Assembly (NCBI RefSeq): GCF_020523965.1
Contig: NZ_JAJAPX010000002.1
Coordinates: forward strand, 682,001-746,000
Origin: Neotamlana sargassicola
GTDB lineage: Bacteria > Bacteroidota > Bacteroidia > Flavobacteriales > Flavobacteriaceae
DNA: 64,000 nt
Direction: 5' to 3'
Position 1 is the stretch's first letter. Every line of letters begins with the position of its first letter. Both the position numbers and the translations under genes were made by a program. This document shows positions 9,879 to 18,417 of the stretch, in pieces. Under the pieces are notes generated by a model that worked only from the letters and a program-made list of their open reading frames with translations, had not been told where the DNA came from and did no database searches.

Positions 9879-12278
9879 TTAATAATTTATTTTGATTTTT
9901 AAGTTAAAGTTTCTTCCTAATTCATCGCCAAAATACCTCAGTCTATTAAGGTATTCTCTGTATGATGTGTTGAAAATATTTTCAACGTTAAATTCAACTT
10001 TTAAAGTTCCGGTTTTAAATGCTTTAAAATTAGCAGAACTGTTAAAACTGAATAGCGAGTAGGCCGAAGGCGGTGTACTAATATCTACATAAACATAATC
10101 GTCTACAGTAGCATTGTAAGTGTAAAAATTGTAATCTGGATATCTTTTTTGTTGTAATACAGTTTTGTGGTTTAAACGAATAGATAACTGATTTAAATTT
10201 TTATTATAATAAGTAATACTATTAGAAAAATTTGTGGATGGCATTTGTATAAGCGGAATATCATCGGTTAAATTATCGCCTTGAAGTAAGCTTATACTGC
10301 CACTATAATTAAATTTTGAGTTTAGTTTTACGTCTAAATCTATATCAATACCAAAAATTCTGGCATCAACTTGTTCGTATTCCCAAACCGGAAATGCACC
10401 ACGAACTGTGGTAGTTATGCCAGCAGGTATTAATAGAATGTAGTTGTTTATAGCATTGTAATAAGGGCTAATGGTAAAACCAAATTTTTGACTGTTACGC
10501 TGTAAAGAGAACATAAATTTATTGGCTACTTCTTTACCAATAGTTAATTTTCCTGTTTCAATTCTAGCAGCACTATGGTGTAAACCATCACTAAATAATT
10601 CTGATGGATTTGGCATTCTAGAGGCTAATCCGTAGTTAAAAAATAGTTCGAAATCGTTACTAAAATGCCTAGTGTAACCTAAGTTTGCAGAAAAATTATG
10701 AAACGTAAATTCTGGATAGGTTAATGTTTCAGAATTATCGGTTGTTCCAGATTCAAATTCTGGGAATAACTCATCGTAATTGTAAGTTTCTTCCCAATCT
10801 GTGGTATTATACCATTTTACGGCTTCAATTCTAGAAAAGTCATATCGGACACCTGCACTAATATCATTAAACAAGTCCATTTTATAATTTGCTGTAGCGT
10901 AAACACCGGCATCATATTTTTCGTAATCTGGAATAAGTGGGCTCGCACCGGTTCCTGAAATTGCATCGTTTTGCTGGAAGCGTAATAAAAAACCTGTGTT
11001 TATCTCAAAATCATCAATAGCATCAATTAATAAGTTGGGCTGAAATGAAGTTGTAAATAACCTTAAATCTATTACAGGTGTATCGCTATAATCGCCTCTT
11101 CTTAAATCGTATTCTTTTCTACGATTTATTTGAAAGTCGTATTGCGCAGTTAGTTTTCCTAAGCCTTTAAATCGCTTGTAAGCTTCTACTTTTGCTAAAT
11201 GATGTAAAATACTTTGCTTTGGATAATCTATGGTATATGAAAAATCGTCCGCTATACTTGGTTCTTCATTATTAATAGTTGTAACCAAATCGTTTACATT
11301 ACCAATGTGCGACGACTTTAGTATGGCAAACTCGTTACTTACAATACTATAATAGGCATCAAACCCTTTTTCAAAACTATTATAACCAAACGCAACCGAA
11401 GCATTTAAGTTTTTTGTTCCAGTATTCGTTAAATAATAATCTGGCGCTTTAAAATCGCCAAATTGCTTATAGTTTGCTTGAATTTTTCCATAAAAACCCG
11501 ATTTGTAAGTTTTAATAAGTTCGCTGTTTACAATGCCACCTAACCCATTAGAGTTAAAAGACAAAGTACTGCTACCAAATAAACTATCTATGGTCGCATA
11601 TTTTTTAGGCTTTACTAATATTAAACCACCAATGGCGTCGCTTCCATATCTTAAAGTTGTGGCGCCTTTTACAACTTCAATGCTATTGGATGCATTGATG
11701 TCGATGTTAGGTGCATGCTCGTCTCCCCATTCTTGATCGAATAGACGTACATTGTTATTAATAATTAAAAGACGACTACTGTGTAAGCCATGAATCATTG
11801 GTTTTACAATTGTGCTTCCGGTATTTAATGACGATACTCCGCTAATAGTGTTTAAAGCATCTCCCAACGATTTATCTGTGAAATCATCGATAGTTTTTTG
11901 TTTAAGCGATCGCGATATACTAGTATTCTCTGCTCGAATAGTGGTATTAACAACAACCTCGTTAAGCTCATCTAAATGATGCTCTAACAAAATGGTTTCA
12001 AAAGCATTTTCTTTTATTTCTATAGAAATTATTTGAGTTTCACAGCTAATATGAGAAACTTCTATAGTTATAACTTTATTGCAAAGATTTTTTAAAGTAA
12101 AATTTCCATTAATATCGCTTACGGCATAATTATTAGTGTTAAGTACTTTAATTGCTGCATTTTCAATAGGTGTTGCATTATGAAAATCTATAACTTCACC
12201 TTTAAGTGAATATTCACAATTTTGACTTAGTACAACCGCATTAATTAGAAAACATATTACTACTAATATATTTTTCAT
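9879..12278 (-). CDS. TonB-dependent receptor of a putative divalent-metal uptake operon
   Basis: A 799-residue outer-membrane transporter with a signal peptide (ending VVLSQ), a carboxypeptidase-regulatory-like domain (CEYSLKGEVIDFHNATPIENAAI), a plug (ALNTISGVSSLNTGSTIVKP, SIEVVKGATTLRYGSDAIGG) and a 22-strand-type barrel ending LGRNFNLKIKINY. Flanking genes encode a His/Cys-rich small protein and an Asp/His-rich lipoprotein, which suggests a metal substrate such as zinc or copper (inference). The barrel resembles ZnuD-like receptors only in general layout. Confidence 0.85.
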   Translation of the reverse strand: MKNILVVICFLINAVVLSQNCEYSLKGEVIDFHNATPIENAAIKVLNTNNYAVSDINGNFTLKNLCNKVITIEVSHISCETQIISIEIKENAFETILLEHHLDELNEVVVNTTIRAENTSISRSLKQKTIDDFTDKSLGDALNTISGVSSLNTGSTIVKPMIHGLHSSRLLIINNNVRLFDQEWGDEHAPNIDINASNSIEVVKGATTLRYGSDAIGGLILVKPKKYATIDSLFGSSTLSFNSNGLGGIVNSELIKTYKSGFYGKIQANYKQFGDFKAPDYYLTNTGTKNLNASVAFGYNSFEKGFDAYYSIVSNEFAILKSSHIGNVNDLVTTINNEEPSIADDFSYTIDYPKQSILHHLAKVEAYKRFKGLGKLTAQYDFQINRRKEYDLRRGDYSDTPVIDLRLFTTSFQPNLLIDAIDDFEINTGFLLRFQQNDAISGTGASPLIPDYEKYDAGVYATANYKMDLFNDISAGVRYDFSRIEAVKWYNTTDWEETYNYDELFPEFESGTTDNSETLTYPEFTFHNFSANLGYTRHFSNDFELFFNYGLASRMPNPSELFSDGLHHSAARIETGKLTIGKEVANKFMFSLQRNSQKFGFTISPYYNAINNYILLIPAGITTTVRGAFPVWEYEQVDARIFGIDIDLDVKLNSKFNYSGSISLLQGDNLTDDIPLIQMPSTNFSNSITYYNKNLNQLSIRLNHKTVLQQKRYPDYNFYTYNATVDDYVYVDISTPPSAYSLFSFNSSANFKAFKTGTLKVEFNVENIFNTSYREYLNRLRYFGDELGRNFNLKIKINY

Positions 12279-12328
12279 TTAATAAAATAAATGATTACTA
12301 AAATGGTTTAAAGTGTATTTGTTTTATA

Positions 12329-12667
12329 TTAAATATGCACAGGAGGTGCTCTTAAAGAAAAAGATAAATGTTGATGATTTGCTAAGAAGTTGTATGCTTT
12401 AGCTGATATTTTATTTGAAGCTAAAATATTTAAATATGTAAAGCATTGTGTAGGAAGTGTGAAAAAATGATTAAGTTGAAATTTTTGAAAATCGCAATCA
12501 AAATCTGTTTTGTGAATATGTGTTGAAGCACTTTTAGTGCAACAAATATTTATGTGCTCATGATGCTCAAAAATATGATTTAACTTAACTGCCGTAGGGG
12601 CAAACAAGGCACCTGTAACTACATGAGTTAAAATTTTAAAAACAATATGTTTAGCTATTTTATTCAC
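12329..12667 (-). CDS. Small His/Cys-rich protein with C-terminal LRAPPVHI
   Basis: A 112-residue protein of unknown function. It has an N-terminal hydrophobic stretch (VFKILTHVVTGALFAP), then a possible metal site (HIFEHHEHINICC, STHIHKTDFDCDF) and ends in LRAPPVHI. Small proteins with His/Cys clusters and a similar 'R-x-PP' end occur next to TonB receptors in Bacteroidota, as I recall. It lies 50 bp upstream of the receptor gene and overlaps the end of the preceding gene by 8 bp, so it is in the same transcript. Metal sensing or handling is an inference. Confidence 0.7.
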   Translation of the reverse strand: MNKIAKHIVFKILTHVVTGALFAPTAVKLNHIFEHHEHINICCTKSASTHIHKTDFDCDFQKFQLNHFFTLPTQCFTYLNILASNKISAKAYNFLANHQHLSFSLRAPPVHI

Positions 12668-12986
12668 TATCCTTTAAAAACTTGAATCCTAATCTTCGAA
12701 GCATTTTTTTTTCGAAATTCCAGAAAAACTTATGTTGCCCAAAAATCCAGCCAAAAAACACCAGCAAAAATTGATAAACAACGAAAAGCAAAAGTATACG
12801 AATTACCCAGTAAAAAAAAGGATTTAACGTTTCTGTAGTAATATTTAAGAAACTTAAAATGGGTTTGCCTATATAAGAAGCTGTAGAACCTGTTATGGCA
12901 AATACAATAAAGATAATGGCTATTTGCCAATTACTTGTAATGCCCCAACGCTCTTTTAACTTTTTCAATTTTGAAATTTTTACCAA
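12660..12986 (-). CDS. Small two-TM membrane protein, DUF6787-like
   Basis: A 108-residue protein starting with a basic amphipathic segment (KISKLKKLKERWGITS), followed by two membrane segments (about residues 22-42 and 58-82) and a basic tail. The KERWGI-Q-FAITGS pattern resembles proteins annotated as DUF6787 in Flavobacteriia (from memory). Its 3' end overlaps the His/Cys-rich gene by 8 bp. No function can be assigned. Confidence 0.7.
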   Translation of the reverse strand: MVKISKLKKLKERWGITSNWQIAIIFIVFAITGSTASYIGKPILSFLNITTETLNPFFYWVIRILLLFVVYQFLLVFFGWIFGQHKFFWNFEKKMLRRLGFKFLKDSE

Positions 12987-13002
12987 AAATAAGTAAAAGC
13001 TT

Positions 13003-13446
13003 TTAAATTCTGGGGATAAAGCTTCCCAACCTTTGGTTATATTTTAATTGAAAATAAATAAAGTAATTATATAGTTTGTAATTTACTTCATAGCCATAAT
13101 CTATATTTGGTTGGTAGTCTATTTGTAATTCGTATAAGTTAGGGCTAAATCTGTTAGGTTGTAACACGCGGTTATTCCATTCAATAACATATTGGTAGTT
13201 GCGCGATTCCATAAATTGCTGCGAATAATAACCTTCTGGTCGTGCTGTACTGGCAAGCCAATAGTTGTAGCCAGGTTCAATAATTATAATGTCGTACTCT
13301 ACTTTGTCGCTGCTAATTTTTACAGTGTCGTTATTTTTTAAGTTTTCAAGTTTTTCGTTCGATATGTTCTTGGATGCCGTTTTTGGGGTGTTGCAATTAA
13401 AAACAACAAGTGCGACGAACAGCAGTGAGTAAAGTAGATGTTTCAT
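13003..13446 (-). CDS. Lipoprotein of the DUF6146 type
   Basis: A 147-residue predicted lipoprotein (signal ending LVVFNC, cysteine at 18). The body has the conserved, aromatic-rich segments IIEPGYNYWLAS-ARPEGYYSQ, VIEWNNRVLQP and IDYGYEVNYKLYNYFIYFQ that I associate with DUF6146 of Flavobacteriia. It is the first gene of the minus-strand run that leads into the metal-uptake genes, 16 bp upstream of the two-TM protein. Function unknown. Confidence 0.75.
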   Translation of the reverse strand: MKHLLYSLLFVALVVFNCNTPKTASKNISNEKLENLKNNDTVKISSDKVEYDIIIIEPGYNYWLASTARPEGYYSQQFMESRNYQYVIEWNNRVLQPNRFSPNLYELQIDYQPNIDYGYEVNYKLYNYFIYFQLKYNQRLGSFIPRI

Positions 13447-13744
13447 AACTTGAATTTATTCTATAAGTTACAAAATTTGTTGCTAAAAACTAGGATTTAT
13501 ACCAGGTTTAACAAACCTAACTATGACTATGCAAAGTAATTTGTAATGTTGCACCTTAAATTCTAATGTCATGCAGAGTGCAGCGAAGCATCTCATTCAT
13601 TGCGGTGTTTTTTAATAAAAAAATGCCATTTAAAGAATAACAATTTTTCTAAGCTTAACTTAGAGTTCGTTTGAACTTTAAATGACAAATTTTATTTATT
13701 AATTACGCTTTCGCGTTTTCTTAATATGATTTGCGAGTCTGGTT
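13447..13744. other. 298-bp intergenic region with degenerate repeat remnants
   Basis: No plausible gene. It contains ATGCAGAGTGCAGCGAAGCA near 13570, which resembles the short dispersed repeats common between genes in Flavobacteriaceae, plus small hairpins (GTTCGTTTGAAC near 13667 and ACGCTTTCGCGT near 13707). No promoter box with both -33 and -7 elements was recognised. Confidence 0.4.
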
Positions 13745-14380
13745 TTATTTACCAAAAAGGCCACCTAATAAGCCGCCAATACCACCTTTGCTTTTATTAC
13801 CACTTAGTAACATACCGGCAACATCATCAACAACACTACCATCTCCATCGGCATCTAAAATTGACTCTAAAAAGCTTTGTTCTTGTCCTGCAGAACTTCC
13901 GCCTAATAAACCGCCTAATAAGTCTCCAATACCATTAGAACTGCTTACGTTTTGTTGTTGTGTTTGTTTCCCTAAAACCCCCATTAAAATTGGAGCAGCT
14001 ACTTTCATAATGTTACCAACAGACCCGGCATCTAAACCTGCTTTTTGGCCTATTACTTGCTCTACACCTTGCTGCTTACTCCCAAGAATATGCCCTAAAA
14101 TTTTAGAACCATCGTTAGTGACAGATTCATCGACACCACCATCAAATAAACCACCTAAATTATCAAGGATACTACCGTTGTGTTTCCCATTTAATGCACT
14201 CATTAACCCCTCTGCACCTTGAGGTGTAGAAGCATTGCGTTGCATTGCTTTCATTAATACCGGTAATGCCATAGTAAGTACACTGCTTGTTTTGCTTTGG
14301 TCGTTACCAGTAGATCCTGCTACACCGCTAATTATTGTTTTTCCTAGGTCGCTGTTTAATAAATCTAAAATTCCAGACAT
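13745..14380 (-). CDS. DUF937 (YidB-like) family protein
   Basis: A 211-residue cytoplasmic protein. The N-terminus (MSGILDLLNSDLGKTIISG) and the repeated Gly/Leu-rich helical segments (ALPVLMKAMQRNAST, ILDNLGGLFDGG, ILGHILGSKQQGVEQVIGQ) fit DUF937. A C-terminal calcium-loop-like segment (DADGDGSVVDD) precedes a Gly-rich tail ending LLGGLFGK. Function unknown in any organism as far as I know. It has its own start after the serA terminator. Confidence 0.8.
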   Translation of the reverse strand: MSGILDLLNSDLGKTIISGVAGSTGNDQSKTSSVLTMALPVLMKAMQRNASTPQGAEGLMSALNGKHNGSILDNLGGLFDGGVDESVTNDGSKILGHILGSKQQGVEQVIGQKAGLDAGSVGNIMKVAAPILMGVLGKQTQQQNVSSSNGIGDLLGGLLGGSSAGQEQSFLESILDADGDGSVVDDVAGMLLSGNKSKGGIGGLLGGLFGK

Positions 14381-14438
14381 GTTATTTTTATTTTTTTTAA
14401 TGTGTTAAACAAAATTGGTTAATCAATTTACAAAAAAA

Positions 14439-14463
14439 GTCCTAACCTTTTATAGTTAGGACT
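14439..14463 (-). terminator. Terminator downstream of serA
   Basis: Perfect 9-bp stem AGTCCTAAC / GTTAGGACT with a 7-nt loop, preceded on the plus strand by seven A's, which give a U-run for the minus-strand serA transcript. Confidence 0.85.
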
Positions 14464-14497
14464 CAATTTATGTATTTAGGTCACATTTTACAGTTTC

Positions 14498-15448
14498 TTA
14501 TCCAAGAATACTAATAATTTGCGACGCTAATTCTGTACCAATTCTGTCTTGCGCTTCATTAGTGGCTGCTCCTGTGTGTGGTGTTAACGACAAGGCAGGA
14601 TTCATTAATAATTGCATTTCTGGTTTAGGTTCTTTTTCAAAAACATCTAATGCAGCTCTTGCAACTTTACCGCTTTCAATAGCTTTTACTAAAGCCACTT
14701 CGTTTAATACACCTCCGCGAGCGGCATTTGCAATAATAACACCATCTTTCATTATGTTAAATTCAGCTTCATCAATTACATAATCTTTTTGTGCTGGAAC
14801 GTGTAATGTTAAAAAGTCTGCTTGTTTTAAAACATCTTCTTTAGATATGGTTTTAATTTCGAAGTTAACTTTTTGACCGTCGAAAAATTCTAACTCTAAA
14901 TTAGCTTCTTCCATAAACGGATCAAAAGCAACAACTTTCATGCCGGCACCAAGAGCTACTTTTGCTGTAGCTTGACCAATACGACCAAAACCTAAAACAC
15001 CTAAAGTTTTTCCTTTTAATTCTGTGCCTTTAGCATAAGCTTTTTTTAAGCCTTTAAAGTTGGTGTCGCCTTCTAAAGGCATTTCGCGGTTAGCGTTATG
15101 TAAAAAACGTGCTAAACCGTAAAGGTGTCCAAAAACTAATTCGGCAACAGAGTGCGACGAAGCAGCAGGTGTGTTAATTACGCTTAAACCTTTTTCGCGA
15201 GCGTATTCTACATCAATATTATCCATACCAACACCACCACGACCAATAATTTTTAGGTTTGGGCAGGCATCAATTAAATCTTTTCTAACTGTGGTAGCAC
15301 TTCTAACCAATAAAACCGAAATATCGTTTTCGTTTATATAGTTTATTAATTGTTCTTGAGCTACTGTTGTGGTAGATACTTCGTATCCGGCTTTTTCAAG
15401 GGCATCAATACCACTTTGAGAAACACCGTCGTTTGCTAGTACTTTCAT
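14498..15448 (-). CDS. serA: D-3-phosphoglycerate dehydrogenase
   Basis: Oxidises 3-phosphoglycerate to 3-phosphohydroxypyruvate with NAD+, the first step of serine synthesis. The 316-residue length is the short form without a regulatory ACT domain. Visible motifs: substrate loop GRGGVGMDNIDVEYA, NAD-binding GVLGFGRIGQATAKVALGAG, and the catalytic part NAARGGVLNE and LTPHTGAATNEAQ. It lies 129 bp downstream of serC on the same strand, with which it makes a serine operon; a terminator follows. Confidence 0.93.
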   Translation of the reverse strand: MKVLANDGVSQSGIDALEKAGYEVSTTTVAQEQLINYINENDISVLLVRSATTVRKDLIDACPNLKIIGRGGVGMDNIDVEYAREKGLSVINTPAASSHSVAELVFGHLYGLARFLHNANREMPLEGDTNFKGLKKAYAKGTELKGKTLGVLGFGRIGQATAKVALGAGMKVVAFDPFMEEANLELEFFDGQKVNFEIKTISKEDVLKQADFLTLHVPAQKDYVIDEAEFNIMKDGVIIANAARGGVLNEVALVKAIESGKVARAALDVFEKEPKPEMQLLMNPALSLTPHTGAATNEAQDRIGTELASQIISILG

Positions 15449-15456
15449 TTCTGTAA

Positions 15457-15484
15457 GTTAAAAATTAAAAGTTAGAAGTTAAAA
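15457..15484. repeat. Four degenerate heptanucleotide repeats in the serC-serA gap
   Basis: Consecutive 7-mers GTTAAAA, ATTAAAA, GTTAGAA, GTTAAAA directly upstream of serA. The third unit is the reverse complement of the TTCTAAC unit that is repeated 13 times in the trp operon. A TAAAATTTTAAT block at 15526-15537 also occurs in the trp gaps. Confidence 0.6.
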
Positions 15485-15577
15485 GTGATAAAACCATTAG
15501 CTTAAACTTTTTGGATTAATTATTTTAAAATTTTAATAAAAACAACTGCATAACTGCAACTGGTTTACTGTTTACTA

Positions 15578-16642
15578 TTATGCTTTACGTTCTAATTCGC
15601 TCATAACTTCAACAACAACTTTTACGCTATCTAATGGTAAAGCGTTGTACATTGATGCTCTGTAGCCACCAACACTTCTATGCCCGTTTAAACCATTAAC
15701 GCCTGCTTCTTTAAGCATGGTATCGAAGGTTTCTTTAAGGTTTTCGTTTTCAAGTGTAAAAGTAGCGTTCATGTTCGAGCGATCTTCTTTTGATGCAAAC
15801 CCCTTAAATAATGGGTTTAAGTCAATTTCAGAATACATTAAACGTGCTTTCTTTTCGTTTTCTTTTTCTACAGCCGCAATTCCGCCTAGTCCTTTTAGCC
15901 ACTCTAAAGTTAGCATTGAAGTGTATACAGCAAATACTGGTGGCGTATTAAACATGCTACCTTTATCGATATGCAGTTTATAATCCATCATTGAAGGTAT
16001 TTTACGAGATACTTTACCTAAAATATCTTCTTTAACAACGACTAATGTTGTTCCTGCTGGCCCCATGTTTTTTTGTGCACCTGCATAAATTAAATCGAAT
16101 TTAGAAAAGTCTAAAGATCGAGAAAAAATATCGCTACTCATATCGCATACCATTGGTATTGGCGAGTTAGGGAACTCTTTCATTTGCGTACCAAAAATGG
16201 TATTGTTAGAGGTACAGTGAAAATAATCGTAATCTTCAGGGATTTCATAACCCTTTGGAATGTAGTTATAATTTGCATCTTTCGATGACGCTACTTCATA
16301 AATGTCGTCGTAAATTTTGGCTTCTTTAATAGCTTTTGCAGCCCAGGTACCAGAATTTAAATATCCTGCTCTCTTTTCTAAAAGGTTTAAAGCCACCATT
16401 AAAAATTGTGTGCTTGCTCCACCTTGTAAAAATAAAGCCTTGTAACCTTTGCCTTCTAGTCCTAAAAGTTCTAGAGCTAAAGCCCTTGCATTTTCCATAA
16501 TGTCTACAAAAGCTTTGCTACGGTGTGATATTTCAATTAGCGACAACCCGCTATTATCTAAATTTAAAACGGCTTGCGAAGCTTTTTGTAAAACTTCTTG
16601 CGGTAAAATACATGGTCCTGCGCTAAAATTGTGTTTTTTCAT
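15578..16642 (-). CDS. serC: Phosphoserine aminotransferase
   Basis: A PLP enzyme converting 3-phosphohydroxypyruvate and glutamate to phosphoserine. The 354-residue length is normal. The start MKKHNFSAGPCILP, the substrate loop HCTSNNTIFGTQ, the PLP-lysine segment YAGAQKNMGPAGTT and the C-terminal NGLNGHRSVGGYRASMYNAL are typical. First gene of the serC-serA operon. The 181-bp region upstream is AT-rich and contains no recognised gene or clear promoter box. Confidence 0.96.
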   Translation of the reverse strand: MKKHNFSAGPCILPQEVLQKASQAVLNLDNSGLSLIEISHRSKAFVDIMENARALALELLGLEGKGYKALFLQGGASTQFLMVALNLLEKRAGYLNSGTWAAKAIKEAKIYDDIYEVASSKDANYNYIPKGYEIPEDYDYFHCTSNNTIFGTQMKEFPNSPIPMVCDMSSDIFSRSLDFSKFDLIYAGAQKNMGPAGTTLVVVKEDILGKVSRKIPSMMDYKLHIDKGSMFNTPPVFAVYTSMLTLEWLKGLGGIAAVEKENEKKARLMYSEIDLNPLFKGFASKEDRSNMNATFTLENENLKETFDTMLKEAGVNGLNGHRSVGGYRASMYNALPLDSVKVVVEVMSELERKA

Positions 16643-16823
16643 CTGTTTGTTTTTTGTCTTATTTTTTTTGAATCAGATGTAATCTTAAATCAATTAAAAA
16701 GTTGAAAATTACTGCTAATTTAAGAATCTTTCTAATATTTTAGATTTCATTTTTTGTGAAAAAAATTAAGGTGTAAAGTTGGTGATAAATTGAGTATTTT
16801 ATGTTAAAAAATCAATAATTTTT

Positions 16824-17885
16824 TTACGGAATTGCTAACAAAAATTCAACAGAATCGATACTATCCGCATAATCGTTTAGATTAGGCATTTGAGTATGCC
16901 CGAAGGCAATTTCAGCATCACTAAAATTGTGAGCAACAATGCACTGAATTTGGTCTTTTTCTGCATTTAGCTTTTCTTTTAGAACTCCAACGTTTTCGTA
17001 ATATTCGTAGAACAAAGTAGCAATTGGCGATGCATAACTTTCGTCTTCTTTTATCATAAAAAATCCGTTTTCAAGCATGTCAAATTCGCTCATTAAATAC
17101 ACTGCTTTATTGTAGTCGTAATTATTAGCGTATTTGGCGTGTTCAATAATGTTGTGCCAATGGTAAATGCCCTCAAAAAAGGCATTAAAATTATAGCCTT
17201 TTGGGACATACATTTTAGAAACATTACGGCATCCTAAGCCATAATATCTAAAAATGTCTTCAGCTAAATTTTTTAAATCATCAATAGTTTCGTTGCCAGT
17301 TAAAACCGCAACCGAGTTTCTGTTTTTTCTAATTATAGCTGGTTTATTTTTAAAATAATATTCAAAATAACGAGCTGTATTATTACTTCCTGTAGCAATT
17401 ACAGCATCAAAATTTTCTAATTTTTCTTCTGTAAATTGTATTTTGCCTTTAAAATCAGGTTCGGCATATTCTAAGTATTTAGCTAAATAGGGTAGTAGTT
17501 GTTTATCGTTACTCGATTGTTTAACTAAAATATGATGTCCAGTAATTAAAACACTTAAAAAGTCGTGAAACCCAACTAAAGGAATATTTCCTGCCATAAT
17601 TATAGCAACAGTTTTAGGTGTAATGTTGTCTATATTATATGGTTTTAACCAAGTTTTTAAATTTTCTAGAGTTAATGCATTTGCCCAATTATTAATAGAA
17701 AACCTCAAGTTTTCTGTTGTAAACCAACCATTATGTTCTTGGGCAAGTTTTAATTGGTGTTTAAAGCCATCGAAAAATAAGTCGTTATTTTTAACATTAT
17801 TTTCCTTTTTTATTGTTTCGTTTGAAAATTGTTTTAAAAACAACCCTAAATTCACAAAAGCATTAATTCTCTGTTCTAATTGCAT
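16824..17885 (-). CDS. Acyl-CoA reductase, LuxC-like
   Basis: A 353-residue protein of the LuxC/acyl-CoA reductase family, which reduces acyl-CoA (or related acyl thioesters) to aldehyde with NADPH. The segments VAIIMAGNIPLVGFHDFLSVL, KQSSNDKQLLPYL, AVIATGSNNTARYFEYYF and the catalytic-cysteine region YYGLGCRNVSKMYVPKGY fit. There is no luciferase gene in the window, so this is not a lux operon. Its physiological substrate in Flavobacteriia is unclear. It is divergent from the ferredoxin gene across a 95-bp gap, a gene pair I recall as common in this group. Confidence 0.85.
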   Translation of the reverse strand: MQLEQRINAFVNLGLFLKQFSNETIKKENNVKNNDLFFDGFKHQLKLAQEHNGWFTTENLRFSINNWANALTLENLKTWLKPYNIDNITPKTVAIIMAGNIPLVGFHDFLSVLITGHHILVKQSSNDKQLLPYLAKYLEYAEPDFKGKIQFTEEKLENFDAVIATGSNNTARYFEYYFKNKPAIIRKNRNSVAVLTGNETIDDLKNLAEDIFRYYGLGCRNVSKMYVPKGYNFNAFFEGIYHWHNIIEHAKYANNYDYNKAVYLMSEFDMLENGFFMIKEDESYASPIATLFYEYYENVGVLKEKLNAEKDQIQCIVAHNFSDAEIAFGHTQMPNLNDYADSIDSVEFLLAIP

Positions 17886-17890
17886 TCTAA

Positions 17891-17922
17891 TTTGGTTATG
17901 AATGGTTTTGGCTTTATTTTTG
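17891..17922 (+). promoter_or_regulatory. Promoter of the ferredoxin gene (TTTG-N20-TATTTTTG)
   Basis: A complete Bacteroidota-type promoter: -33 TTTG at 17891-17894 and -7 TATTTTTG at 17915-17922 with a 20-bp spacer. It lies just upstream of the ferredoxin gene and beside the start of the divergent acyl-CoA reductase gene. Confidence 0.7.
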
Positions 17923-17980
17923 CAACTGCAAATTTAAGGAAACTATAACGAGTTCTTGAATTTTAAAAACAAAAATTACT

Positions 17981-18334
17981 ATGGCAATTATAATAACAGA
18001 CGAATGTATAAACTGTGGTGCTTGCGAACCGGAGTGCCCAAATACAGCAATATACGAAGGTGCCGACGATTGGCGCTATAAAGATGGTACAAGTTTAGAA
18101 GGATCTATTGTTTTACCTAACGGAAAAGAAGTTGACGCAGACGAACCGCAAGAACCGGTAAGCGACGATTTATATTACATTGTTCCAGATAAATGTACAG
18201 AGTGTAAAGGATTTCACGACGAGCCACAATGTGCTGCAGTTTGTCCTGTAGATTGTTGTGTGCCAGATGAAGACGTTGAAGAAACCGAAGAAGAGTTGTT
18301 GGCAAAACAACGCTTTATGCACCCAGAAGACTAA
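17981..18334 (+). CDS. 4Fe-4S dicluster ferredoxin
   Basis: A 117-residue electron carrier with two cluster motifs: C9[10 protein letters not shown] at the N-terminus and [22 protein letters not shown] in the second half, the longer spacing typical of bacterial 2[4Fe-4S] YfhL-like ferredoxins. The C-terminus is acidic ([14 protein letters not shown]). It is divergently paired with acyl-CoA reductase and ends at its own terminator, so it is probably a single-gene unit. Confidence 0.92.
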   Translation: MAIIITDECINCGACEPECPNTAIYEGADDWRYKDGTSLEGSIVLPNGKEVDADEPQEPVSDDLYYIVPDKCTECKGFHDEPQCAAVCPVDCCVPDEDVEETEEELLAKQRFMHPED

Positions 18335-18358
18335 TATTTTTTGATAATAATGAAATTG

Positions 18359-18391
18359 AAATCCTGAGTTTTTAAGCTCAGGATTTTTTTT
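18359..18391 (+). terminator. Terminator after the ferredoxin gene
   Basis: 10-bp stem AAATCCTGAG / CTCAGGATTT with loop TTTTTAAG, followed by an eight-T run. Confidence 0.9.
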
Positions 18392-18417
18392 GTTTCTTAG
18401 CTTTAAATAATTTTTTA

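Noticed and set aside
13731-14222. Plus-strand 163-codon proline-rich ORF
   Set aside because: It is the complement of the Gly/Leu-rich DUF937 gene; the proline-rich composition is a shadow of glycine codons.
16824-17885. Bioluminescence (lux) operon
   Set aside because: Only a LuxC-like reductase is present; there is no luciferase or LuxD/LuxE gene nearby.
18335-18417. Thiamine riboswitch upstream of thiamine diphosphokinase
   Set aside because: The gap is only 83 bp and is filled by the ferredoxin terminator; no THI-box-like sequence is visible.
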